Part shown: piece by piece, positions 44,601 to 54,873 of the stretch
How the letters are laid out: every line of letters begins with the position of its first letter
Numbering within the stretch: position 1 is the first letter of the stretch
Assembly: GCA_951812925.1 (NCBI GenBank)
Contig: OX638368.1
Location: 157,776,492-157,840,491, forward strand
Reading direction: 5' to 3'
DNA: 64,000 nt
DNA from: Calliopum simillimum
Taxonomy: Eukaryota > Arthropoda > Insecta > Diptera > Lauxaniidae
Program-made: the position numbers and the translations under genes
Notes under the pieces: model-generated
The model's database searches: none
What the model was told of the DNA's origin: nothing
What the model saw: the letters and a program-made list of their open reading frames with translations, nothing else

Positions 44601-47600
44601 AAACAAACACATATTGATGATGACTTGCATTTAAGTGTAACAAATATCTCAGTTGCTGAAGCATATATAGCATCTAACAAATTGCTTGATGTAGAAAATT
44701 TAAATTTATTAGAAAGAGAAAATTTAATTGAAATACCACAGGAAAATGAATCAAAATTCCAGGATCTAGCTACTAGTCAACCCTTTTTGGTTGAAATTAA
44801 TGACGATTTTACCGATATGTCACCAATTTTAACAGCCGAAACACAGGAGATTTTTTCAATAGATAAAGTAACTGAAGCCTCAGAATATATTGAAAATGAA
44901 TTGGAAATCGCTGCAGTATCTGGTGATAATCCTCATTTTATTACTAAGAAGCAAGGCGTAGAAGATATTCAAGTTGTGGAGAATGAAAAGAGTGAAGCTG
45001 ATTATTTAGATTTTATCACAGAATCTTTGTCAGAAGTAACCGAAAGCAATGCTGTGACAGAAGAAGTAACCTTGAACCTGTACACAAAAATATTGAAGAC
45101 TGATACAGATGCGCTTAATGATAATTTGAATGAGCCTGATATAGTTGGTGATGACATCAAAAGTACAACGGTGAGTTGTCAATGTGGTATGCGTGTCCAT
45201 AAGGCCGGGTCGGTCTCCATACAAAAAAAAAAAAAAAAAAAATGTTTGAAAAAACCGCCCCTTATTTGAAAGCTTACCTTGAAAGTATTTAGGAAACAAA
45301 AATGTTGGCTGTTTTTAGAGTAATACAAAAAAAAAAAATTTGTTTTGCTTAATAGATACGCTCAAAGTAGGCTTTCAAATTGGAGGCGGTTTTTTTCCCA
45401 TAATTTTTTTATCGACCTGGCCTAGTGTTCTTTAACCAATTATGCTTATTTTTAATCCCCCAAGCTAACTTTGAAGATTTACGAAAAACAATTCTCTCGC
45501 ATTATCTCGCTTTATTTTCTGCAAATAAGATTTTCACAGAAGAACTTGGTGATATCGGAGGTGATTCTTATCAAGAGTATACATAGTTAAAAAAAAAGAT
45601 TTTTAGAAATTCCACTATAAACCCCAAAAAACTGAAAGAGGGTGTGAGTGAGGTGAGAGTTTTTAAAATTTTTGAAAGTCATTTAGAAGTCGGGAAATGT
45701 CGATTTATGCGAAATATCGACTTTCAGCACACTTTTTTGACACTTGTTTCAGATTTTGGGGGTAATCTTTGAATTTCCAAAAATCTTTTTTTTTTTGTTT
45801 TTTGACTCAGTCTAATATGCCTATACTGTTTCGGAAGTATAAAGTTAAAGGTATAATTACCGTGTGAAACAATTTTAAGCTTTTTTTTCCAAAATATAGT
45901 AACAAGGTTCTGACAATAGACTTTGGTAAAAGGGACAAAAAAAAAATATGCGTGTTTCGGCGTTTTGAAAGTTTACATCTAATTTTTTTTTCGGGTGAGT
46001 CAAAGTTTCCCCATTTTAACGCACTTTTGTGTTAAATCGAAACATTAGACTATACGATCCTTACAACTTTAACCCCTCATCCACATATAAAAAGTTAAAA
46101 AAATACACCTAAAACGGGTGAATATGGCGTCAGATTGTACGACAGAAATATTTGCTTTAAAATTACAATACTAGTCGATGAATACTTAAAAGTCGAAGGC
46201 CATAAATTCGTCAAAACCGATGAGGACTTCCCACATTGCATTTTTATTACACTTTTTTACGTATTGTTCTTGAGTTTTAAGCATTTCTTGTCTTGGGTCA
46301 CCCATAGTGAAATTTTTAGTAAAATATTTCTTGTAGAACATTTTAACCCACTATAACCACTTTTTTCTTTTTTTGTGGGAAAATGGGTCTAACAGACTCA
46401 CAAAAACAGGATATAATGGGTTAATGCGTTTCGAAAAAATGTTTCTTATAGGATTTTGCTATAAGCTTGCGACAACAAGTTTTATCCAAAACGTGTTTTT
46501 AAAGTTTTACAGTAGGGGAGATGTGTGTACCTTGGTCCGCTTTTCAGTTTTTTCAATGTGCCTGATTTTCCAAAAAAGTTTCTTTAGTTTTTTAATTAAT
46601 TTATATTTCTACAATGCTTGCAGCATCAAATGACGTGAAAATGATATTTCTATGTCTTACCACTGAATAGAAATATTACTTTTTCCGTTGCAATCTCAAA
46701 CGGTCCAAGGTACACCATGCAAGTGTACCTTGGACTATTAAAAATAAAAGATAATACATTGTATTTAGGTAATAAATTATGATAGAACCATTTATTATGT
46801 AATCAAAAGTAAAATTTTGTTTCAATAAAAAAAAAAAAAATTTCATAAACAAAAATTATAACACAAAAAAGTGCATTTAGTTAGAAACAATTAATTAAAC
46901 AAAAATGATTGCAGATAAATACATTAATCCCGTAAATAATAATAATACTATTATATTGAGTGGCGATTATGGCTTAATGGTTGCCCGTCGAAAAAGGCTT
47001 CCTGGTCAATAAGCATAGGTCCAAGGTACACACACACAGCATGTTTTAAAAACTGTCAACACCCATAACATTTATTAATGAAAATACATCTAAAATACAC
47101 TAAAAGCTTAAAACAATAACTAAACTTCCTTCCTGATGTTGTAAAACTGAAATATTTCAAGTAAGTTTCTCAAAAAACGTTTCGTAGTTTACTCCAAAAA
47201 CAAATTTTTACACTCAAAAAACACTTTTTCCGTCGCTTTTTATACACGCATAGAGCTTGACGGGCTGAAGTCAACTAATATGAGTCACCGGTAAGAGTGA
47301 AAAATCCCATAGAAGAACATTATCGTACACGTGCAGCTGTTGAGTGGCAAACGGCACTCGGACCGAGGTACACTTGGACCAAGGTACACACATCTCCCCT
47401 ATATCAATTTTAAAGGTCCAGAACCTCACGAAATCCTTTTAAACCCTATAAAGCAAATACATTCTTAAAAAGCTCATACAATTAACTAAAAGTTTTGTCT
47501 AAAACTATAGGGTGACCCAAATTTTTTTTTTTTTTTTTACACAAGTCAGAAAATCTGTTTTAACCCTCAGGGGTACATTTTAGGCAGCTCCTCAGCTGCA

Positions 47601-48404
47601 ATTTTTTGTTATTTAGGCCTCCTTTATCACTTCCCAGAAGCTTTGTAACCTTAAGCGATACACGCTATATTGTTTTTTAGCCAAAATACGCCAAAATCCA
47701 TTATCAGAGCCTTGCTATATTTTTCGTGTTTTACAGTGATATCATCTGGTGATTTTCAAGTTTGGGTTTGGAGGTCATGCCTAAATTACGTAAGACACTT
47801 TTCAAAAATTTGGACATCCTCCCATGTAAAATTTTTTCATTGTTTTTTAGTAGTTAGAGTAAGAAAATTATGACTCCTTCTAATCTAAAATGCCAATTTT
47901 GCTTTCCGCTGAGAACTTAAGGATAGTACAACCTCAAAATTTTAATGTTTCCGAAAAATTCTACAGCCAAAAGTAATTTATAAAAAACTAATGAAAAGTT
48001 TTCATTTTATTTTAAAGGATGAAATGACTGTAATATCACCACCATATGAGTCGATGTCTTCAAACCATCCGCCAGAATCAGTTGATGAACTTAGTGAAGC
48101 ACTTCTCTCTCACAGCATTAAAGATGCGATTTATCCGTATACATTTTACTCTACACGACACTCCACTTTGATTTTATGCTCAATATCAGCATTACTTTTA
48201 TTATTTTTACTATTGACAATTTTTTTAAAACTGGAAAGGCATCATGGTACATTAAATATTGAAATGCAAGAACAAAGATGCGGCAAGGATCATCTTGATG
48301 AAGAATTTGAAAAGTGTTTAAAACTATTAGATGTGGAATCATCGATTCCAGCTCCAATAACAACAGATGAAAGTGAGGAATGTCTTCAAACATCTTCAAC
48401 ATGA
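38682..48404 (+). CDS. Acidic single-pass membrane protein of unknown function, four exons, 681 aa
   Basis: Exons: 38682-38760, 43520-44188, 44260-45170 and 48018-48404 (stop TGA). Intron phases 1, 1 and 0 all agree and every intron is GT..AG. The start at 38682 gives a signal peptide (KGTLLLTLVLALQITGNARA); an in-frame ATG at 38595 would add 29 residues. The ectodomain (about 550 aa) is rich in Glu, Asp, Asn, Ser and Thr, has several N-glycosylation sequons (NATT, NSST, NSSN, NISS) and no folded domain I can name. Near the C-terminus STLILCSISALLLLFLLLTI is a strong membrane segment, followed by a tail of about 70 residues (KLERHHGTLNIEMQEQ to the C-terminal TSST). Type I topology is inferred. 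Introns 1 and 3 (4.8 and 2.8 kb) are full of MITEs. I do not recognise the protein; a mucin-like or fast-evolving adhesion protein is possible. Confidence 0.75.
38960..39680. mobile_element. Inverted-repeat element with TACACAGAAAAAA ends, in intron 1 of the membrane-protein gene
   Basis: TACACAGAAAAAAAAAACTG faces TGATTTTTTTTTTCTGTGTA. GGTTGGTGCAATTTCTATCG occurs twice (about 39485 and 39626), and ACTGTTT/ACAGTTT words recur throughout, so it also follows the word-studded plan. No coding. Confidence 0.65.
40967..41242. mobile_element. MITE: 'GGCAAAAGTAATG' core, outer inverted repeat type 3
   Basis: The outer repeats ATGAGCCGTGCAAAATGACA then ATGGTGCAACTCCAAAACG (from 40969) face their inverted copy ending at 41240. 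Inside, the core from GAGGCAAAAGTAAT to CATTACTTTTGCCTC matches that at 4033-4302 and 18604-18838, although the outer repeats do not. Confidence 0.75.
41334..42080. repeat. Dispersed repeat shared with 29690-30000, carrying an insertion
   Basis: ATCACGGTCACACGGGATGT, TTATTTGTCCCGATCCATTT, CATTAGTGATGAAATTTTTC and TATCAAATCACATTCATG follow the order seen at 29695-29905. The 374-bp segment 41529-41902 interrupts it. Non-coding, in intron 1 of the membrane-protein gene. Confidence 0.6.
41529..41902. mobile_element. Word-studded insertion (GGACATAGTCCCC) with 9-bp direct repeats
   Basis: CCAAATGTC is present at 41520-41528 and 41903-41911. The insert packs GACATAGTCCCCA and its inverse TGGGGATTATGTC about seven times between 41537 and 41682 in alternating orientation, so adjacent words can pair. 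Further right CCGCAGCTCAGGATTTA is directly repeated (about 41709 and 41841). The short frame 41462-41677 is an artefact of the repeats. Confidence 0.6.
42081..43519. other. Rest of intron 1: repeat debris, no separate gene
   Basis: AGGGCTGCAAACCACTTCAA near 42272 looks like a lone hAT-type end. ATATCTCCTAAACTAAATGT at 42863 and GATATTTGCAAAAAACTGAT then TTATGCGACCTTTGA at 42973 recur at 58205-58400 (and a variant at 51580-51780). The acceptor TATCTTTTAG ends the intron at 43519. Confidence 0.45.
45202..45423. mobile_element. ~222-bp MITE (AGGCCGGGTCG ends) in intron 3 of the membrane-protein gene
   Basis: AGGCCGGGTCGGTC at the left faces TCGACCTGGCCT at the right. An inner pair is GAAAAAACCGCCCC..TTTGAAAGC against GCTTTCAAATTGGAGGCGGT. 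AGGCCGGGTCAATTTG at 50574 is a related lone end. Confidence 0.55.
45590..46460. repeat. Fragments of two dispersed repeats in intron 3
   Basis: 45600-45730 (GAGGGTGTGAGTGAGG, TTTTAAAATTTTTGAAAGTC, CGATTTATGCGAAATATCGA) parallels 37330-37440. From 46040, ACTATACGATCCTTAC, ATACACCTAAAACGGGTGAA and ATAATGGGTTAA parallel repeat P (25363-26460), but rearranged. Non-coding. Confidence 0.5.
46513..47401. mobile_element. Word-studded MITE 'M3' (TIR GGGGAGATGTGTGTACCTTG)
   Basis: Perfect 24-bp inverted ends: GGGGAGATGTGTGTACCTTG plus GTCC, with TA outside at 46513-46514 and 47400-47401, as expected for TA-targeting (Tc1/mariner-type) elements. The word GGTCCAAGGTACAC or its complement, which is the inner part of the TIR, recurs at about 46526, 46702, 46723, 47018, 47360 and 47375. 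The rest is AT-rich and non-coding. 889 bp in intron 3 of the membrane-protein gene. Confidence 0.88.
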
Positions 48405-48589
48405 CATACATAAATATTTTTAAGAGAAAAAAAAAATACTCATTTTCGAAATAGTTTATCATTGACTGAAGTTATGTATATATAATTATATAAATAATTC
48501 CTCATAATTTAAGTTTATTTCAATGAATCGTTTCAATAACTAGATATTTTAACAGATTTTTTATGTTATTTTCATAGACCTCTCAGAAA

Positions 48590-48595
48590 AATAAA
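48590..48595 (+). terminator. Poly(A) signal of the membrane-protein gene
   Basis: AATAAA 186 bp after the stop codon at 48402-48404, in otherwise plain AT-rich 3' UTR. A hAT-type element begins 240 bp further on. Confidence 0.6.
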
Positions 48596-48834
48596 TGGAT
48601 TGAGTACTTTTAGATATAAGTATGTTTTCTGAATAGCCTAAGTTATTTATCTTATGATGCTGAATTCCCATATACAATATACGAGTATATTTTGCATAAA
48701 TCATATCTTGAACGAAAAAAGTCCTCCATCATCCTCAATTCCAGGGAAGGTTAAGGGTTTTAAGAGATCAAGAGTAGATATCAACTTATCAAATTCGGCA
48801 GCTTGAATGATAATAGACTCTGCTAGTTTGATAG

Positions 48835-50515
48835 TAGGGCTGTGCAACGAGCCGAACTAGTTCGATCAAACTCAAAACTCATGAGCTTTTCACACAATTT
48901 CAGTACCGAACTGAGTTCGTTTAGCTCAGCTCAACTCAGTTCGTAAGTTCGTGAGTTTTGAGCTGATCGTATGATCGATCAGCGAATTCGTTGTGAGCTG
49001 ATCGTTTGTTTGTTGAGCTCGTTAGTTATGAGTTTTGTCGTTTGTTTGGTTATGTTCAGCGTGTTCGATATGCGTTGAATATGATTGCAAATTGCAATCA
49101 GCGTTGCAAGACTTGTGTAAGAATTGGGAAAAGTTTAAGGTTTAATATTATACACGAATATTAAACAAATATTTTGCATAGTTGTTTTTTTGCTCTTAAT
49201 TCGAAATTGTGAACTTAAAAAAATTTAAAATAAAAACTAGGAAGCTTTGTACAATGATTTTGTTTAACTCGGCTGTTTGAACTTCGACAACTTTCAGGAT
49301 TGCCAAATGTTTTATTTGCTTAAACCATACATTTAAAAAAAAAAAAATTAAATTTTAGCCGTTAACCGCTTAGATAAACTTTTAAAAAATCCAACACATT
49401 TTTTTAAGGTTACCACCTGTTTTTTTTTAATAAAATCAAATTTTTCAATCAATAAATTCCTGAAGTCATCATTTTCTCTCTATAAATTGACATCTTGGGT
49501 CCAAAAAACAACGAAACAAAAAATTAGGGTTGCCATATCAGTTATATGAAAGTTATAGAATCAACCCAAGAACCCATAGTAAATTTTTTGGAGTTGTCAC
49601 ATGGTTTTTTTAATAAAATCAAAATTACCTTTCAATAAATTGCTAAAATCATCATTTTCTCTCTATAAATTGACATATTGAGTCCAAAAATGACGAAACA
49701 AAAATTTAGGGTGTCCATATTAGGGTTGCCAGAGATTTTTTTGGAAAATTGCATTTCTTTTTCAACTTTCTTTATTGGAAGTTATACATAGAATCGACCC
49801 AAAAACCTATGGTAAGTTTTTTGGGGCTGCCACCTGGCTTTTTTTAATAAAATCAAAATTTTCTTTCAATAAATTGCTAAAATCATCAAAAAGTTAACAG
49901 CGAAATGCAATTTTTCGAAAAAAAGTCAGGCAACCTTAGTATGGCAATACAAAATTTTTCTTGCGTTGTTTTTGGACCCAAGATGTCAATTTATAGAAAA
50001 AACAATTATGATTTTAGCATTTTATTGTAAGATAATTTTGATTTAATTAAAAAAACCAGGTGGCCACCCCAAAAAATTTACTATGGGTTTTTGGGTCGAT
50101 TTTATAACTTTCAATAAAGAAAGTTGACAAAGAAATGCAATTTTGCAAAAAAACGTCTGGTAACCCACAGTTTCGATTTAAGACTAAAAAAACAACTATG
50201 CAAAATATTTGTTTAATATTTGTGTGTAATATTAAATCTTAATACTTATCCCAATTCGTAAGCAATTCTTACAACGCTGATTGCAATCATATCCAACGCA
50301 TATCGAACACGCTGAACGTAACCAAACAAACTACAAAACTCATAACTAACGAGCTCAACTAACAAACGATCAGCTCACAACGAATTCGCTGATCGATCAA
50401 ACGATCAGCTTAAAACTCACGAACTTACGAACTGAGTTGAGCTGAGCTGATCGATCTTGTTCGTTTTGTGTTGCGAAAGTTCGAACAGGTTCGATCAGCT
50501 CATTGCACAGCCCTA
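48835..50515. mobile_element. 1.68-kb palindromic hAT-type element (TIR TAGGGCTGTGCAA, TSD TTTGATAG)
   Basis: The ends TAGGGCTGTGCAA and TTGCACAGCCCTA are flanked by identical 8-mers TTTGATAG at 48827-48834 and 50516-50523. The arms are inverted copies (for example CTGATCGATCAGCGAATTC-type blocks near 48975 and 50390) of several hundred bases each; the inner part repeats GGTTGCCA, CATTTTCTCTCTATAAATTG and TTTTTTTAATAAAATCAAA blocks several times. TIR form and an exact 8-bp duplication indicate hAT. No transposase. Confidence 0.88.
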
Positions 50516-50675
50516 TTTGATAGTTGCTTTTTTTTATACGTTCGATTTGTCCATATATTTATACATACACATTAGGCCGGGTCAATTTGTTCGGGAGGCA
50601 AAAAATTGCCAAAGAGTATAACAACAAAAAAATCTATGGCAAATTCTCAAAAACTTGGCCCAAGAAACCATGGGT

Positions 50676-51966
50676 CTAAAATTAATATCGAGCCGCCGTA
50701 AATTGCGTTGAAGTTTTGAAGTACTACTTTAAAATACAATAATAGTACAGTCATTTGGTAGTTTTACCTGGAATGTTTTGCGGTATTTTTGCAAATGAGT
50801 TATTTTATAGATTTCGATGTGCTCTTTCAGAATTTCAACTTTGCTACCTCGAGTCGTGTTCGCTCGCGCCGCCATATTGGAAAAATGTGTAGAGCTTAAA
50901 ATTACAATCACTCATGAACGGTGAGTCACACGTTTAAAGTAAAAACACCTATTTATAGGGAATTATTTCCACTATAAGATTCATTGAATATTTTTTTTCA
51001 CATGACCTATAGTTAACAAGATATTTTATCAACAAACCCAAAATATAGAAAAAAACTGTTTTTTCAAAATAGCTCCAGAACTGTTCGTCCTAGAAAAAAA
51101 ATTGTTCATGCATTTTGTAGAACGTTCAATTTCCTTTAAGAGTCTCTCCAAAATTATTTTTTGTCCGACTTACCGATCATTAGATATCGCGTCTTGAAAA
51201 TAATTCAAAATTGAACTTTGTTCTATGCTCCATACTATGTTCAATTTTGAATGATTTTCATATCTCATGAAGGGTAAGTCAGAAGAAAAAACAGTTCGGA
51301 GAGACCTTTATAGGGAATGGAACGTTCTGCAAAATGCATGAACAATTTTTTCCCTAAGACGAACCGTTTTGGAGCTATTTTGAAAAAACGATTTTTTTCT
51401 AAATTTTAGGTTTGTTGAAAAAATATCTCCTAAGCAATATGAAAAAAAAAAAAGTAATATGTATCTCATAGTGCAAGTGATTCCCTATAAATAAATATTT
51501 TTACTTTGAGCGTGTCACTCACCGTTCATGAGTTATCGTTATTTTAGGCTCAACACATCACTGTGCCCTACTCATAAGCGGCATGCACAATTTACCAATA
51601 TTTTTTCGAATTTTGAATTAGGATATCTCCTGAGTTATAAGTCGTACGAAAACAATTGATAGATCATTTTTATAGAAAATTTTATAAGCACAATATTTTT
51701 CTCTAGATGTAACCGTTAAAGAGATATTTGTTAAAAATTGATATTGGACGCCATTTTTCCGATATGGCGGCGCGAGCGAAGGTAGCAAAGTTGAAATTCT
51801 GAAAGAGCACATCGAAATCTGTAAAATAACTCATTTGCAAAAATCCCGCAAAACATTCCAGGTAAAACTACCAAATGACTGTACTATTATTGTATTTTAA
51901 AGTAGTACTTCAAAACTTCAACGCAATTTACGGCGGCTCGATATTAATTTTAGACCCATGGTTTAA
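50676..51966. mobile_element. 1.29-kb palindromic element (AAACCATGGGTCTAAAATTA)
   Basis: AAACCATGGGTCTAAAATTA then ATATCGAGCCGCCG at 50676 faces its inverse ending at 51966. The arms continue through AGTACTACTTTAAAATACAA, GGTAGTTTTACCTGGAATGT and TCTTTCAGAATTTCAACTTT to GCGAGCGAA..GCGGCGCGAGC. Centre near 51240. Target duplication not clear. The frames at 50911-50729 and 51812-51618 are arm shadows. Confidence 0.75.
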
Positions 51967-52910
51967 TGAATTGGACCATTCATCATTCCATAGACAGTTT
52001 AAGCTTTTGCCATAAAGATTACAGGACGGTACAGGTACAATTGGGACTACCTATCAAAAAAAAAAAAAAAGCAGGCAAGGAATGTGAAAGCATTACATGG
52101 AATATTGATCTTAGCGTGGTTTTGCGAAAAGGAAGAAGAAGAAAAAAAGAAAAGGAAGACGATTTTTTTTTTTTGACACACCGAGCGGATGAAAATCGAA
52201 GACGGAAATTTTTTAATAATTTTGTGTGCAAAACTGGTGGGATTTTATAAAAATTTTGGTGTCATATTGCTACGCCGCGTGTTGTCTTTCCGGAATTGAA
52301 AAATAAACTTTCGATGGCTATTAACAATTCAGAAAATTTGTGATTGAATGAAAGCGTGGGTTGAAAGACACGACAAAAGGAAGCCATCTTTTAATCGTGG
52401 AGCGCTAGGCAACTGAAAAATAGAAAGGAACATAAAATTGCATTAAAACCAAAAAAAATAGAAAAATAAAAACTTTAACAAAAACGGTAAAAAACGCGCG
52501 GTGCAATCGTTACGCCCAGCCAAAGAAATAAAGTTAAAAAAAACCGCCCTCTGTGGCATAACACCACGTGCAAAATTCCTTCGTTAATGGCGGCAGCGCA
52601 GTGAAAAAATTTAAAATTAATCTAAAAAAATGAATTTATAAATAAAAGAAAAAAAAAAGGAAAAAATAATGGAAAGATAAATTTAATTTTAAACTTAGGT
52701 CAGCGTAGGGTGTAGGCATTTCAGTTAGGGTGGACCACCATCTAGCCTCACGGTCCACATGGTAGGGGGGGGGTATGGAAGAGGCACAGGGTTTCAACAG
52801 CTTGTTCCTGGAATGGTTCGGTCACAGGTCAAGATGTTTTTAATAGAAATCAACAAATCTTTTTAACAGTTTTTTTTGTCCCGAGTTCAGCGATGCTCCT
52901 TCGCACGTGA
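51967..52910. other. No gene confirmed; purine-rich, then GC-richer sequence
   Basis: A/G-rich tracts at 52056-52170. The frame 51966-52250 is a lysine-rich low-complexity reading of these. A G run lies at 52766-52774. No repeat partner found in the window, so this may be unique sequence or part of a UTR. Confidence 0.35.
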
Positions 52911-53062
52911 ATTATATTTGTAGGCGGAGGTACCATTCATGCAGCAGCGAACCCAGCCAACATCCTCACCGAACTGCTAGCATCGGCACAAATCACGTGC
53001 GGCCGCTGCAGTAAATGGTCCGTGTTCCAACCGCCAGTCGACTATTTGGATTACAGTTTTTA
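52911..53062 (+). other. Possible short coding exon (GGGTIHAAANPANILTELLA...)
   Basis: A short open frame with GC-rich, protein-like codons. After the possible acceptor TATATTTGTAG (to 52923) it reads GGTIHAAANPANILTELLAS, AQITCGRCSKWSVFQPP and VDYLDYSF, then stop TAG. GC content exceeds the flanks. No family recognised and no upstream partner identified. Confidence 0.2.
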
Positions 53063-53085
53063 GTATAGAAAATGTAAATGCAAAT

Positions 53086-53227
53086 CGTCGCCCGAGTACT
53101 CATTTGCCCCATACGCATATTTGTTAAAAAAACAAAAGCAAGTAACTTGCGTTTGTTTCGACAAAAGATATGTTATTTTGCTTTTTTAACGAATATGCTT
53201 ATGGGGCAAAAGAGAACTCAGACGACG
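53086..53227. mobile_element. 142-bp hairpin MITE H2 with 4-bp target duplication AAAT
   Basis: CGTCGCCCGAGTACTCATTT then GCCCCATACGCATATT faces its diverged inverse ending CTCAGACGACG. AAAT at 53082-53085 and 53228-53231. Length, TSD size, the CGTCG..(C/T)GAGT ends and the AAGCAAAA inner block match H1 at 10253-10394. Confidence 0.82.
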
Positions 53228-53386
53228 AAATGTAAATTCAATCCTATATATTTTGTTGTTCTATTGCAAAATTTTTCAACACCTATTTACAAATGCTATG
53301 ATGCAAGACCTTTTGCACCGGATCGTGAACATGGCTAATAATAGAAATTGAAACCTAATGTTTTTTATCCAATTTTTAAATTTACA

Positions 53387-54448
53387 TATGGGGGAAGAGT
53401 ACCGGGTGTGGGCATCGTTTTGTTTTCGACTCATAACTTTTGACCACATAAGTACCAATTGAAAGCTAGAGACCTAAGCTAACTACTGGTGAAGAAAGTA
53501 AATTTATTTCGTCAGTTGGAAAAATTAAGTATATCAAAAAAATGTGTAGTAATTTTTGACAAAAAAAAATTTTTGTTTCGGTTGTGGGCACCCTTAGAAA
53601 ATCGGTTAAAAATGGGAAAATATGAAGTAAAACGCAATCAAATGAGAAAGCAAAATTAATTTATTTTGGAAACATTGACTCATACAAATTCAACAATCTC
53701 TGCTCAACGGCTTCAACAAGATCAGCGTCACTGAAAACGTCTGGATCGAATGGCATCATGCCTGTTGCCCTGAAACCAGGCTTGATTGTCTTCGGCGTCA
53801 ATGCCAGATCAATTGTTTTGCAGACTAAGCTCTTTTGCCAAGCATGAATTTTTTTTTTTTGTCATCTTACCACCCATTCTTAACGAAAATAACTTTTTTT
53901 CTTGGATATCTTTATTGTTCTTTCCATTCCACTAAAAAAGCGTAAAAACGCATAAGAACACCATTTAAATTAGTAATGTTGGCATCCTCGACGATATTTC
54001 AGTAAAACACACGCTTTAAATAAAAAATGACAGGTGCCCACACCCGAACCAATTCGAGGCCCACACTCGACTTTGACAGCCACTTTGAAAAGCAATAAGC
54101 ACATTGTTTTGTGCGAACATTTTGCTTGCATTCGGTTTTGAATCACAAAATATTATAAATTTAATGCATAAATATAGATTGCCTTCAGCTTTTCGATTGA
54201 TTCACTTGGATTTGTCGCATTAGGAAAATGATTGAAAAAAACTTTAGTGTTGACCTTCACTTATTCAAAAATTATTTTCTTCTCCGCTCAAAGCAAATGA
54301 GTCTCTTTGCTCCAGTAAATGCATAAAAACTTGGTGCTATGATAACACGCGCTTAACATTTGTCAGAACAGTCGCATTTGTTTTCTGTCAAAAGTTACGG
54401 GGGGTGCCCACACCCGAACCAAGCCCGCTGGCGGCACTCTTCCCCTAT
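53387..54448. mobile_element. Word-studded MITE 'M4' (GGGGAAGAGT ends; word GGTGTGGGCAC)
   Basis: Ends: TATGGGGGAAGAGTACCG at the left, CGGCACTCTTCCCCTATA at the right. The word (C)GGGTGTGGGCAC or its complement GTGCCCACACCCG recurs at about 53403, 53579, 54033, 54059 and 54404, twice extended to CCCACACCCGAACCAA. The two ends differ by a stretch of about 18 bp next to the word. Non-coding, 1.06 kb. Confidence 0.75.
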
Positions 54449-54764
54449 ATATGGCGATTGTAGGCAGAATTCTTTGCACATTCAAATATGGCTGGTCAAA
54501 AACTCTGCATTTTTTGCATTTACATATAGCATTTTTTTAGAAACGAGCACAGTTTCAGAATTTTTTTTTGGAAATGTACGGCAAATATTCAGAAAAAAGG
54601 CAGAAAAATGCAGAATTTCTTTGATAAACGGAATCACCATATGTCTCTGTATCTCATCATCAAAGAGATATGATATATTGAAAAAATAACATAAGACATC
54701 GTACAATTTGCGACTTTCGCAATAAGTCTCAACATTATGCCATGACATACACATACAGCTCTAA

Positions 54765-54873
54765 GAGCTGGTTCACACGACAAACTAAACTGTCAGGCGA
54801 TAGTACATTTTGTAGGCAAACGGAGGGACTAGTACTATCGCCCGACAATTTAGTTTGTCGTGTGAACCAGCAC
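54765..54873. mobile_element. 109-bp hairpin MITE (GCTGGTTCACACGACAAAC)
   Basis: GAGCTGGTTCACACGACAAA then CTAAACTGTC faces GACAATTTAGTTTGTCGTGT then GAACCAGCAC. The central GGAGGGACTAGTACTATCGC links it to the partial copy at 56091-56182. Confidence 0.75.

Noticed and set aside
51966..52250. Lys/Arg-rich 94-codon frame
   Set aside because: It is low-complexity translation of A/G tracts (AAGAAGAAGAAAAAAAGA-like) next to a palindrome end, with no motif.
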